Positions 1 through 8,105 of a stretch of 64,000 bases of DNA are shown piece after piece. Made by a program: the position numbers and the translations under genes. Source of the DNA: Clostridium sp. CX1 (lineage in GTDB: Bacteria; Bacillota; Clostridia; Clostridiales; Clostridiaceae); contig NZ_JAODOO010000014.1 in NCBI RefSeq assembly GCF_025398335.1, positions 50,125-114,124 of the forward strand. Direction: 5' to 3'. The notes below the pieces were generated by a model, which was not told the origin of the DNA, did no database searches, and saw only the letters and a list, made by a program, of their open reading frames with translations. Position 1 is the first letter of the stretch. Each line of letters opens with the position of its first letter.

Positions 1-1
1 T

Positions 2-136
2 TTGCTTAATGAATTTAGTAATACTATAAATATACTCAAAGAACTAATTGAGATAAAAAATACGTCCATACTGATAAGAAATTTCCTTTGTAGCAAGCTC
101 GATGTGAACATCTCGCTATGGGGTCTGACCCCATAG
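2..136 (+). pseudogene. 3' end of an unidentified reading frame entering from upstream
   Basis: An open frame runs from the window edge (codons LLNEFSNTINILKEL...) to a TAG at 134-136. The codons before position 90 look like normal low-GC coding sequence for a helical protein. From about 91 on, the frame reads through the first cloverleaf repeat and stops inside it. I infer that a gene was truncated by the repeat, or that the repeat forms its natural 3' end. The product is not recognisable from 45 residues. Confidence 0.35.
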
Positions 137-162
137 CAGTAACTGGAAGTTACTGCTTGCTA
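91..162 (+). repeat. Cloverleaf-forming repeat, copy 1
   Basis: A 72-base unit closed by an 8-bp stem (TAGCAAGC at 91-98 with GCTTGCTA at 155-162). It contains three internal hairpins: GATG/CATC with a TGAA loop (101-112), CTATGGGGTC/GACCCCATAG (116-136), and CAGTAACT/AGTTACTG with a GGA loop (137-155). A second diverged copy lies at 506-577. The shape recalls a tRNA, but there is no T-loop or anticodon arm consensus. The GGGGTC-GACCCC hairpin resembles REP-like palindromes mobilised by REP-associated tyrosine transposases, but that link is only a guess. Confidence 0.7.
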
Positions 163-441
163 TATTCATCAGTGAATGAAAAAGGAATTATAAGAGCTAT
201 TAAAGAAATGGAGGACTTTTTAGGTGCAATAACGGGAATTGGTTTCCTTGCAAATAGAATATTTGAAATTAATATTCTATTATGTGTTCAGAATAAAGAC
301 AGAGAAGATGTGCTAAACAAAAGTGTAAGGTCATTAGAGAGTACCGATGTGAATATTGATAATTTAGTTTACGGTATATCGGGCTTTATAAATATAGGGC
401 AGTTAAGAGTAAAAAATTTAAAAATTGATAGATTTTTTTAG
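118..441 (+). CDS. Hypothetical protein fragment fused to cloverleaf repeat
   Basis: A 107-codon frame starts at an ATG inside the cloverleaf repeat and continues into what looks like genuine coding sequence (from about residue 17, YSSVNEKG onward). No ribosome binding site precedes the ATG, and the first 15 residues (MGSDPIAVTGSYCLL) are encoded by the repeat itself. The rest is a mixed helical/beta sequence with no motif I recognise. It is probably the 3' part of a gene whose 5' part was separated by the repeat. An expressed small protein cannot be excluded. Confidence 0.35.
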   Translation: MGSDPIAVTGSYCLLYSSVNEKGIIRAIKEMEDFLGAITGIGFLANRIFEINILLCVQNKDREDVLNKSVRSLESTDVNIDNLVYGISGFINIGQLRVKNLKIDRFF

Positions 442-505
442 TAATGAAGGATTACCTAAAAAACAAATTAGAATAGCAAGTGTTTAAATATATAAGCACT
501 TGCTG

Positions 506-577
506 TAGCAAGCTAGATGTGAACATCTAGCTATGGGGTCAGACCCTATGGAAGCAACTGGAAGTTACTGCTTGTTG
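506..577 (+). repeat. Cloverleaf-forming repeat, copy 2
   Basis: Second copy of the unit at 91-162, in the same orientation. The outer stem is AGCAAGC (507-513) with GCTTGTT (570-576), including one G-T wobble. The first hairpin is longer here, AGCTAGATG/CATCTAGCT around the same TGAA loop (511-532). The middle hairpin is GGGGTC/GACCCT and the third is AACT/AGTT around GGA. Changes between the copies largely keep base pairing in the first hairpin and outer stem, while the middle hairpin has decayed. Its encoded peptide MGSDPMEATGSYCLL also matches copy 1. Confidence 0.7.
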
Positions 578-666
578 AAGACTCAGAGAACGATGAGAGA
601 AGAACTATATTGAAGTTAATGTATAAAATTATGTGGAAAGAACTACTAAATAATACAAAAAGATAA
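574..666 (+). pseudogene. C-terminal remnant of an unidentified gene after repeat copy 2
   Basis: Directly after the repeat, one frame (codons 574-663, VEDSENDERRTILK... to NNTKR, stop TAA 664-666) has coding-like composition: charged, helical, lysine-ended. It has no start codon or ribosome binding site of its own, because the repeat abuts its first codon. I read it as the tail of a gene interrupted by repeat insertion. The parent family cannot be named. Confidence 0.3.
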
Positions 667-1013
667 TATTTATATTTTAAGCAAGATTAACAGAGCAACA
701 AGCCTGAAATTTTAATCATAATACAGATACTAACTATATTCACTAAAGGTAAATTTAGTTAATAATAGGAAGAATGGTTTATATGCAATAAATCACAATA
801 AAATTGACAAAATATTGTAATTTGTTGGAGTTATGTGTATAATAATATATATAAATTATTAATTAAAATTAAGATAAATATATTGAGAATATTAATCATG
901 TTACAAATAAAGTATGGATATGTAGCAATGTAGATAGCATAGGTGATTAATTAGGGTTCTAAATATTTATATAAATCCATTATTTAAAAAATTCAATATT
1001 TAGGGGGGACAGT
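667..1013. other. AT-rich non-coding stretch
   Basis: No reading frame or structured RNA is evident. The last 25 bases hold the strong ribosome binding site (AGGGGGG, ending about eight bases before the ATG) of the GTPase gene. The sequence ATTGACAAAATATTG near 803-817 resembles a -35 box, with TATAAT-like strings 20-40 bases downstream, so the promoter of the GTPase gene probably lies at 800-860. Confidence 0.4.
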
Positions 1014-2690
1014 ATGTCAAGAAGAACAATATTATTTAATGGAGTATCTGGTTCAGGAAAGAGCACGATAATTAAAACATTAACCGCACCATCATATAGA
1101 GATACTTTAACTACGATTTCACCTGCTAATTATCGAAAAGGAACCACGTCTACAAGTGTAAAATACACTTTTGGGGCATTTCATATCCTAAATATAGCAG
1201 GAGTTGTTATTAATGATTTTGTTGATGAGTGGACTGAGCACAGTAAGAAGAGAAAAGAAGAATGCACTACAAAAGATCAGCCATATAATGAAAATAAAGA
1301 GAGAACAACATTTTTTACTAAGATAAATAATGAATTTAATAATGCACATTATATTCATGGTGCAATGATTGATTTTGATAATGGCGCTTCAAGAAATCAA
1401 CTTGAAAACATTATCAAATCAATGAAGATTAGTGATGTATTGACTCTAATAAATAAAAGTAAGATTGATGAGTATCTTTTTTGTATAGAAATTAATGTAC
1501 CTATCTCAAGTGATTTGACAAGTGTGCTTCAAAACCATAACCTTGATCAATTGAGTATAATAGATACAAAAGGTTTGGGACAAGATGATAGATCAAGACA
1601 CCTTGATTTCTCTAGTATTGATGGAATGATATTCATTAATGATGGTAGTAGGCTTACGGATATTTACCAAAGTGAAATTAAAGAGGATTTTGAAAGTTGC
1701 TTAAAAAGTACACCTATATTAATTGCGTTAAGACATTCTTTTGATTTGCCCTTTGAAAGTTTATCTGGTTTTAATAATTCATTATTGGCAACTGAAAATG
1801 TTACACATTATATACAATGTCTTGAGAGGTATTGCTCCAACGTCAATAATAATACATATAATGAAATTAAGGAAATTTTACAAAAGTGTGGATTATATAA
1901 CAATGGATTTGTTAGAAAAATTGTAGACAAGTATGCCTTTAATGCACTTCCACAAGACTACTCAAAAGATAACTCAATGCAAGGTGTATATGCAAGGAAA
2001 ACAGAGGATTTTTATGTTGCGGCTGTTTTAAGGATGATTGATAGGTGTTTACTGGCTATTGATGAATATATGAATGTATATACTCAAGCAAGTGCAGTAC
2101 TGAAAATGCAAGGCCAAATCATAAACTCTTGGTTTACAGATGTATCCAAGTATGGATGCGATATGGTAAGACAAATAGATAGTGAAGGTAGATTGAATGC
2201 AAAGATTTTAAGGGCGTATCCTGATCAACTAGGTAGATATGGTTGGTTAAGGTATGCATTATCAAATGATAGTTATGAAAAAAAGAGATTAAGAATAACA
2301 CTTTTCAATATTGTAGATATGGCTATAGATTATAGTTTGGCTAATCTAGTAGATAACAAAATTATAACGGAAGATATAGCTGAAATTTTATCTGTATATT
2401 TTTCTATTGAATTAAAAACTAAGAGTTCATGGGTTAGTATGGGATATTATAGGTTGGGAATAAACATAGATAGCTTGCGAGATGCAGTGGATTATCTTGT
2501 TGATAAAGAAAAACAGAAAAACTATCAACGCTTTGGGTGGTATTACAAAGCTATAGATAAAATAAATCAAAAAAATCGTTGTGCCGCATCAACAATTTTT
2601 GAGCTTTATCTAGGGCTGTTTAGTTCTTTAAATTTAGTTACATTTAATCCAAGTGTTTTAGATGAGGCGATGGTAGTACCCAGGCCTTAA
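1014..2690 (+). CDS. P-loop GTPase-like protein of unknown function
   Basis: The 558-residue protein begins with a textbook P-loop, GVSGSGKST at residues 10-18. A DTKG switch-II (G3) motif starts at Asp184 in SIIDTKGLG, followed by a hydrophobic strand and acidic residues (MIFINDG), as in dynamin-like and other TRAFAC GTPases. No transmembrane segment is seen. The C-terminal ~250 residues are helical and carry no motif I know. The start is set by the AGGGGGG ribosome binding site. It stands alone, upstream of an IS element and a restriction cluster, so a defence role is possible, but that rests only on neighbourhood. Assignment to a named GTPase subfamily is not possible by eye. Confidence 0.6.
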   Translation: MSRRTILFNGVSGSGKSTIIKTLTAPSYRDTLTTISPANYRKGTTSTSVKYTFGAFHILNIAGVVINDFVDEWTEHSKKRKEECTTKDQPYNENKERTTFFTKINNEFNNAHYIHGAMIDFDNGASRNQLENIIKSMKISDVLTLINKSKIDEYLFCIEINVPISSDLTSVLQNHNLDQLSIIDTKGLGQDDRSRHLDFSSIDGMIFINDGSRLTDIYQSEIKEDFESCLKSTPILIALRHSFDLPFESLSGFNNSLLATENVTHYIQCLERYCSNVNNNTYNEIKEILQKCGLYNNGFVRKIVDKYAFNALPQDYSKDNSMQGVYARKTEDFYVAAVLRMIDRCLLAIDEYMNVYTQASAVLKMQGQIINSWFTDVSKYGCDMVRQIDSEGRLNAKILRAYPDQLGRYGWLRYALSNDSYEKKRLRITLFNIVDMAIDYSLANLVDNKIITEDIAEILSVYFSIELKTKSSWVSMGYYRLGINIDSLRDAVDYLVDKEKQKNYQRFGWYYKAIDKINQKNRCAASTIFELYLGLFSSLNLVTFNPSVLDEAMVVPRP

Positions 2691-2972
2691 TAAAAGCTTA
2701 TTTGAATTGTTACTATACTGACTAAATTTATTATTACATGGAATTTATTCCAAGAAAATAAATTCGATTTTATTTGCCGCTGATACGACGACAAAATACC
2801 GACGACTATAATAAGTCAACAATAATTTGATGAAACTAAACGTCATCAGCACAACTCGAAATCAGGCGTGCAAATAATATATATACTTAATAGTGGATTT
2901 CAACTACTGCGCTTCACCTCCACCATACATAAACTATAATTTTGATACAATAGAAAGTCCTTGATTTTGAAC
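2691..2972. other. Intergenic region left of the IS element
   Basis: Contains no convincing gene. It includes a short stretch of higher GC (2776-2870) unlike the flanking AT-rich DNA, possibly a scrap of another mobile element. The left inverted repeat of the IS begins at 2973. Confidence 0.35.
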
Positions 2973-2995
2973 CGCTCCCTGTCAAGTGGACAGTT
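2973..2995 (+). repeat. IS left terminal inverted repeat
   Basis: Starts CGCTCCCTGTCAAG and ends TGGACAGTT. It pairs imperfectly with the reverse complement of 4668-4690. Confidence 0.75.
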
Positions 2996-3053
2996 TAAAA
3001 ATTAAAAGATTTATGGCTTAAATATCTCCAATCAGAAGTTGTTGGAGATATTT

Positions 3054-3875
3054 TTATGCTACTTTTTCCTGTAAGAACTTTCTGTACTCTACTGGTGTCA
3101 TGCAGTTAAGACGTTTCTGATAACGAAGATTATTATAATAATCTATATATTGATTGATAGATTCAACCAGTTCTTCATAAGTATTAAACTTCTTAAGATA
3201 ATACATTTCTGATTTTAGCATTCCCCAAAATGCTTCCATTGGACCATTATCAATGCACCGACCTACTCTGGACATGCTTTGTTTCATTCCAGCCTTATCT
3301 AACTTCTTGCGAAATGATTTTGACGTATATTGGTAACCGCGGTCACTGTGAAATAGCGGTTTGGCATCTGGATAGTTCTCATGAGCAATATCAAATGTAT
3401 CAAAAACAAGATTATTGTTGTTAAAATGACTTACAACAAAAGAAACTATACCCTTATCAGAAAGATCAAGTATTGCACTTAGATAAGCTTTTCCTGAAAT
3501 TCCGTATTTGAACTCCGTTACATCTGTAAGCCATTTCTCTCCAAACTTACCGGAAGTAAATTCTCTATTTAAAACATTTTTCGCTGTAACCTCTGGCGTA
3601 GATTTTATATAATTTTTTCGTGCTTTGCGACATACAGATTTAAGATGCAAAATTCTCATTAATCGCAGTATTCGTTTTTCATTCACACGGAATTTATTTT
3701 CACGATTTAACTTAATCGTCATTTGGCGATAGCCTAGAATACCATTTGCTCCTTCATAATTATTCTTAATTAAATCGCATAGATGTTGATTAAACACTTC
3801 GTTTTTTCCTGGTATCCTTTTTAGCCATTTATAGTAAGCTGAACGAGATATCCCTGCAATTACACAAAGCTCCAT
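3054..3875 (-). CDS. IS3-family transposase OrfB (DDE integrase core)
   Basis: This frame supplies the catalytic part of the OrfAB transposase. It carries an HTH_21-like segment near the start, then the rve integrase core with the DDE triad: Asp in LTDVTEF, Asp in FHSDRGYQY, and Glu in GPMEAFWGMLKSE. The ATG at 3873-3875 is internal. The same frame is open upstream (KEAILGQIQNETVYFAIKEIL...) into the end of OrfA, so the protein is expected to be made by -1 frameshifting at 3957-3961 rather than from this ATG. Length and motifs are normal for IS150-group elements and nothing is broken. Confidence 0.93.
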   Translation of the reverse strand: MELCVIAGISRSAYYKWLKRIPGKNEVFNQHLCDLIKNNYEGANGILGYRQMTIKLNRENKFRVNEKRILRLMRILHLKSVCRKARKNYIKSTPEVTAKNVLNREFTSGKFGEKWLTDVTEFKYGISGKAYLSAILDLSDKGIVSFVVSHFNNNNLVFDTFDIAHENYPDAKPLFHSDRGYQYTSKSFRKKLDKAGMKQSMSRVGRCIDNGPMEAFWGMLKSEMYYLKKFNTYEELVESINQYIDYYNNLRYQKRLNCMTPVEYRKFLQEKVA

Positions 3876-3943
3876 GATAGAACATTTCTTTTTATCAAGA
3901 ATTTCCTTAATTGCAAAATATACGGTCTCATTCTGTATCTGTC

Positions 3944-4630
3944 CTAATATCGCCTCCTTTTGATCTCTTCGAGTTTTTTTAACAGTTCATTCTCCAGTTC
4001 TATCTTTCGATTTTCTGCACGAAGCATTCGGTTTTCCAATTGCAACTTTTCTAAATCAGACATATCAGCTTCTGATTTTGCTTTACCTCTACGATCCTGT
4101 AATGCTCCAATTCCTTTTTCCTGATATTTTTTTATCCATGAATATACTTGCTGATATGATACTTCGTATTTTAGTGCTGTTTCAGCATAATTATTATGAT
4201 GTTCAATACAGTATTCAACAATAGCTATTCGTTCTTCATAAGTAGTTTTTCTCCCTTTATTATTAACCATATTCACAACTCCTTTAGGTTTTGAATCAGT
4301 GAGTTCCATATGGTTATTATACTGCTTAACCCATTGAAGTACAGTAGAAGCAGCATGAATTTTAAATCTTATAGAAATATCTTTATATGAGCCTTCTCCG
4401 TTGAGATATGCTGCTACAACTCTCTTCTTAAATCCGGCAGAATAGTTGAGATTAGCACAGTTCATCTCAAATACCCCTTCTCCAAAGGCTTGATATTTAT
4501 TTACCCACTTTCGAATAGATGATTCATCAACTTTATATTTGCGTCCAATTTTGATATATGATGTTCCACCGGTCAGGTATTCTTTGACAATCATTATTTT
4601 CTCTTCAGGTGTAAATTTATTCTTAGACAT
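3944..4630 (-). CDS. IS3-family OrfA (HTH DNA-binding protein)
   Basis: The 228-residue protein has three successive helix-turn-helix units (around residues 8-45, 65-100 and 125-165) and a C-terminal leucine-zipper-like coiled coil (residues ~190-225, rich in LxxENxxL heptads). It binds the terminal inverted repeats and forms the N-terminal part of the OrfAB transposase. This long, multi-HTH form is typical of the IS150 subgroup. It starts at the ATG next to a GGAGGAG ribosome binding site and ends in EEIKRRRY, where the frameshift signal lies. Confidence 0.92.
   Translation of the reverse strand: MSKNKFTPEEKIMIVKEYLTGGTSYIKIGRKYKVDESSIRKWVNKYQAFGEGVFEMNCANLNYSAGFKKRVVAAYLNGEGSYKDISIRFKIHAASTVLQWVKQYNNHMELTDSKPKGVVNMVNNKGRKTTYEERIAIVEYCIEHHNNYAETALKYEVSYQQVYSWIKKYQEKGIGALQDRRGKAKSEADMSDLEKLQLENRMLRAENRKIELENELLKKLEEIKRRRY
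3957..3961 (-). other. Programmed -1 frameshift slippery site
   Basis: On the minus strand the end of orfA reads ATC AAA AGG AGG CGA TAT TAG. The A-AAA-G string lets the ribosome slip -1, giving AAG GAG GCG ATA, which continues directly into the orfB frame. The AAAGGAGG also forms an internal Shine-Dalgarno-like stimulator. This organisation is known for the IS3 family. Confidence 0.8.
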
Positions 4631-4667
4631 GAAAATACTCCTCCTATGATAACAGTTTTACTATTTC

Positions 4668-4690
4668 AACTGTCTACCATAAGGGGAGCA
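4668..4690 (-). repeat. IS right terminal inverted repeat
   Basis: The reverse complement reads TGCTCCCCTTATGG and then TAGACAGTT. It matches the left end in the outer GCTCCC and inner GACAGTT blocks. Confidence 0.75.
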
Positions 4691-5067
4691 TATCATTTCA
4701 GGGGCTTTTGTTGTTTTTGAGTGAAAATGTAAGGTTAAATTACAGCATATAGATATAGATATAGCTATTGAAATAAAATAAATACATACCCATAATAGGT
4801 TTATATTAAGAGGGGTGCATTTTTAGCTTGGAGTATGCACTTTTTAGCGATGTGAAGGGATTGAAAAATATGCTATCTAGTACGCAAGAAAAATGAAATA
4901 TAAGGTAGCTTAATCTTAGAAGTAGGATAATGTAAGAAACAAGGTTATTATTGTAAGATTTAACATTAGCTTCACTTTGCAGAGATGTTGTTTTTATACT
5001 ATTAAGAAGTATCATGTTTAAAAATTAATATTACTACAGATAATAATGCATAGATAGGAGGATATCT
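4691..5067. other. Intergenic region right of the IS element
   Basis: AT-rich with no supported gene. The last bases carry the AGGAGG ribosome binding site of the following nuclease gene. Confidence 0.4.
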
Positions 5068-6207
5068 ATGCATTATTATTTAACACGCGGTGATGAGAAA
5101 AATATAAAGAGTTCAATATTAACGCCAATAAACAAACATATAGGATTGGAAGATATTAATGAAGAAATTTATGGATGGGCCATATCAAGAGGTGCCGGTA
5201 AAAACAAACAAAAGAATGAAAGATATTCAAAAGAGATGAGAGATGGGGATAAAATAATAATATGGCCTAAAGGGGAGAGTAAAAGGATATATTCAGGAAC
5301 AATAGTAGATACAATAATTGGAATAGATATACCGAAAAAAATTTGGGGAGAAAGAACAGATTCGAAGTATGATTGTGCTATTTTTATTAAGGGAGTTAAA
5401 GAAACGACTATTGATAAAAAAGATTTGATAGAAAGATTAGGTTATAAAGGTGCGCCACAGGGAATTGGAGAGTTGAAGGGCCAGAAGGTAGAAGCAATAA
5501 AGGATGTATTAAAGTATACAATAGAAGATAGATTAAAGGAAAATGATATAGATGAAGGAAAAAGTGCATTAATAGAAAAAAATTTAGTGGGTAAATATTG
5601 GAACGATGATAAAAATGAGGAGATAAAATGTAGTTGGAGCACTAATTTAAACAATCAAAGCAGTATGGACGATAAGAAAATAACAAAATCTAAAAAAAGT
5701 CATAGAATAAAGAATCAAAGTTCTAGAAGCGTAAAAATAATAGGACTTACAGGAGAAAAAAAAGCCAATGAATTTATTTGCGATAATAAAGAAGAAGTAC
5801 TAGCAAAGCTGGGGATTAGATATCAAGACATAAATGATGTAAAAGTTAATTGGTTTAATACTAATATTGAAATAGAAAATGTTGAAAAAGAATCTGATAA
5901 ATCAGTAGGAAAGGGTTATGATATAGAAATACTAGTGGATGGTAAGATAGTTAAGTTTGAAGTAAAGAGTAGTTATGAAGGAGATGTAAATGAAATAGTT
6001 TTAACAAGAAATGAACTTATCGAAATGAAGGCCAGCAATTTAAATAATAATGAGTTTTATTACATATTATTGGTCAGCAATTTGAAGGTTAATCCACGAA
6101 TTACTATAGTTAAAAATTTTTCGAAAGAATTTTCAGAAGACTATTTATCGATATCCAGTAAGCATGTCGTATATATCAATAAAATTAGCTCAAAATATAT
6201 AGTTTAA
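5068..6207 (+). CDS. PUA/EVE-like domain plus DUF3883 (PD-(D/E)XK-type) restriction protein
   Basis: The 379-residue protein has two recognisable ends. Residues 1-85 (YYLTRGDE, IYGWAISRG, RDGDKIIIWPKGE, IYSGTIV) look like a PUA/EVE-type fold, the class of reader that senses modified bases. Residues ~225-370 match DUF3883: TGEKKANEFI, then GYDIEILVDGKIVKFEVKSS with Asp285, Glu298 and Lys300 spaced as in PD-(D/E)XK nucleases, then LTRNELIEM. A lysine-rich linker (~200-222) separates them. An AGGAGG site precedes the ATG. The gene lies 63 bases before an adenine methyltransferase. I infer a modification-dependent or cognate restriction enzyme. The DUF3883 call is firmer than the EVE-like call. 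Confidence 0.7.
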   Translation: MHYYLTRGDEKNIKSSILTPINKHIGLEDINEEIYGWAISRGAGKNKQKNERYSKEMRDGDKIIIWPKGESKRIYSGTIVDTIIGIDIPKKIWGERTDSKYDCAIFIKGVKETTIDKKDLIERLGYKGAPQGIGELKGQKVEAIKDVLKYTIEDRLKENDIDEGKSALIEKNLVGKYWNDDKNEEIKCSWSTNLNNQSSMDDKKITKSKKSHRIKNQSSRSVKIIGLTGEKKANEFICDNKEEVLAKLGIRYQDINDVKVNWFNTNIEIENVEKESDKSVGKGYDIEILVDGKIVKFEVKSSYEGDVNEIVLTRNELIEMKASNLNNNEFYYILLVSNLKVNPRITIVKNFSKEFSEDYLSISSKHVVYINKISSKYIV

Positions 6208-6270
6208 AAGTAATAACAAAATTAAACTCCTAATATGCTTTAATAATAGTAATTATTAGGAGTTTTAAAT

Positions 6271-7161
6271 TTGATAAGAAAAATAACTGATTCACCGATA
6301 AATTGGTATGGAGGCAAAGGTGGTAATACTCAAAGAAAACTTTTAAATAGGATATTAGATTTGATTGACAGTAGCAAAGCTAAAAGATTTGTTGATGTAT
6401 TTGGAGGAAGTGGAATTGTAAGTATTAATACTAATATTGGAGAAAGAGTATTTAATGACAAAAACTTATATTTAACACATTTCTTTAGAGTTTTAAAAGA
6501 TGAAAACTTAAGGAATGAGTTTCAGAAAAAAATAACTCTTACTTTATATAGTGAAATTGAATTTGATGAAGCAAAAAAGAGGTTTTTAGAACAAAAAGCA
6601 TTAAGAGAAGAATTAGAACAATCAAATATAGATGTAGATGAAATAGTGGATTTTTATATTGCTACTATGCAAAGTAGGGAGGCTACTGGAGCAATGGATG
6701 CTAAACAAACTTGGAAATGTAAGGGTAATAATAGAAGAGGAATGGCTATGGCAGTAAGTAGTTGGCTTAAAAATATAGATGAGAATTTGCCAGATGTAGT
6801 AGAAAAGTTAAGGGAGATAGAAGTAACAAATCAAGATGTATTTGCCTGCTTAGAAAGATGGGATTATGAGGAAGTCATCTTTTACTTAGATCCTCCATAC
6901 GATATTAATACAAGAAAAGCAAAAAAAGCTTATGGAGATTTTGAATTGAGCAAAGAGGAACATGTAAAAATAGTTGAAAAGTTATTAGTAATTAAAGGAC
7001 AAGTAATTGTAAGTGGTTATGATAGTGATATTTATAATAAACTAGTTAATTATGGGTGGAATAAAGAGGAAGTATATTTGAAAACATCTACAACTGTTAA
7101 AGGTAATAACAATGGAAACCGTAAAGAAATAATTTGGTATAAAGTTAAAAATAGAATATAA
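6271..7161 (+). CDS. D12-class N6-adenine DNA methyltransferase (Dam-like)
   Basis: Transfers a methyl group from SAM to adenine in DNA. The 296-residue protein carries the class motifs in order: NWYGGKGG (residues 11-18, motif X), VFGGSG (43-48, SAM-binding motif I), and the catalytic DPPY at 207-210. It starts at a TTG with TTAGGAG placed a few bases upstream; no ATG is available nearby. The short gap after the DUF3883 nuclease suggests they are cotranscribed as a restriction-modification or modification-sensing pair. D12 enzymes often recognise GATC-like sites, but specificity cannot be read from the sequence. Confidence 0.88.
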   Translation: MIRKITDSPINWYGGKGGNTQRKLLNRILDLIDSSKAKRFVDVFGGSGIVSINTNIGERVFNDKNLYLTHFFRVLKDENLRNEFQKKITLTLYSEIEFDEAKKRFLEQKALREELEQSNIDVDEIVDFYIATMQSREATGAMDAKQTWKCKGNNRRGMAMAVSSWLKNIDENLPDVVEKLREIEVTNQDVFACLERWDYEEVIFYLDPPYDINTRKAKKAYGDFELSKEEHVKIVEKLLVIKGQVIVSGYDSDIYNKLVNYGWNKEEVYLKTSTTVKGNNNGNRKEIIWYKVKNRI

Positions 7162-7407
7162 AAGTAAACTGTCAACATTGCTTGATATATTAGACCAGTA
7201 ACTATAAATGTTTTATATACTATATTTAACGCATACTATAAGATGAAAATAACTAAGTAATCTGTATTTTTGTTTGCCAATATTTCAAATAAAAGGTTTT
7301 AAAGGATATTTTCCATATATAATTATTAATGCTTGGATTCAATTTATGTCAAAAGTAATAAAAATGCGGGTAGTAATTCTGATGAATGATTTATTTAAAA
7401 TAGCAAT

Positions 7408-7461
7408 ATGTTTCCTAGCACGAGCCACGTTGAGACAGTTGTTAAGCTAGTAAAGAAATAG
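7408..7461 (+). pseudogene. Short remnant resembling the C-terminus of an RNA m5U methyltransferase
   Basis: The frame reads MFPSTSHVETVVKLVKK and then a stop. The string FP-TSHVETV is the characteristic C-terminal signature of 23S rRNA (uracil-5-)-methyltransferases of the RlmD/RumA (TrmA) family. No catalytic part is present upstream. Such tails are left where a mobile segment has inserted at, or recombined out of, the 3' end of the gene. The match is short, so confidence is limited. Confidence 0.4.
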
Positions 7462-7515
7462 GCTGATATCAAAGGCTTTGAAGGATTTTATGTAAATATT
7501 GAAGTGTGTTTTATG

Positions 7516-7546
7516 TTCCCTCAGACTTAGGTTTGAGGGAATTTTT
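7516..7546 (+). terminator. Rho-independent terminator-like hairpin
   Basis: TTCCCTCA (7516-7523) pairs with TGAGGGAA (7534-7541) over a short loop and is followed by TTTTT. Confidence 0.65.
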
Positions 7547-8105
7547 GCGTTAGGGGGATGTACAATTACGCAGAAACAAGGATATTTGCGTTAAAGTATA
7601 GGTTTTCCGTAATTATATATGTTGGTATATGAAAAGTTAAGGAAATACCGTGTAAGCACTTGATAAAGGGAAGAGCAAATATAACTATAAATTGCATATT
7701 GATAGAAAGAATTCATGTTCAAATAGTAGTAAGGTTAAAAAATAAATTCAGTTAATATAATGAAAATTAGGAATTTTTGTGCAAAGTTTTGTGTGTTAGC
7801 AAAATGCATAGTAAGGAAATAATGAAAGTGTTATAATTAATATGTATAATAAAGGGAATATATTTAATAAAGATTGCTAAGGTTACCTCCGTATTTTGTT
7901 ACTAGAATAAATTCAACATAATTCTAAATATGCGAGAGTATGAGGTTACTGGTATTTGATATTTATAGAGATATCAATCTTTATTCTGAGTGATTGGCTA
8001 AAAGTTAGGTTGGCATATAGTATTTCATTATAATTTAAAAGTGGCTTTGAATTACTATTTACTTTAAGATAAAAATTTTACGTATGCTTGGAAAGTGGGA
8101 TGTAA

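Larger units (their letters stand above)
2973..4690 (-). mobile_element. IS3-family (IS150-like) insertion sequence
   Basis: A ~1.7-kb element with two overlapping transposase frames on the minus strand and imperfect terminal inverted repeats. The left end (2973-2995) and the reverse complement of the right end (4668-4690) share GCTCCC, then G-GACAGTT or AGACAGTT, about 15 of 23 positions. Both frames are open, the DDE residues are present and the frameshift site is intact, so it may be active. No clear target-site duplication is visible; the outermost one or two bases are uncertain. Confidence 0.9.
7162..8105. other. 944-bp gap between two restriction gene sets
   Basis: No intact gene. It holds a short RlmD-like remnant (7408-7461) and a terminator hairpin (7516-7546). 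The rest is AT-rich, with many stops in all frames. A gap of this size between compact modules suggests a junction of separately acquired segments. Confidence 0.5.

Noticed and set aside
91..162. tRNA gene
   Set aside because: The cloverleaf outline is present, but there is no GTTCRA T-loop, no D-loop consensus, no anticodon arm of the right size and the middle hairpin has almost no loop.
3230..3424. 64-residue plus-strand ORF
   Set aside because: It lies antisense to the transposase core and has no ribosome binding site.
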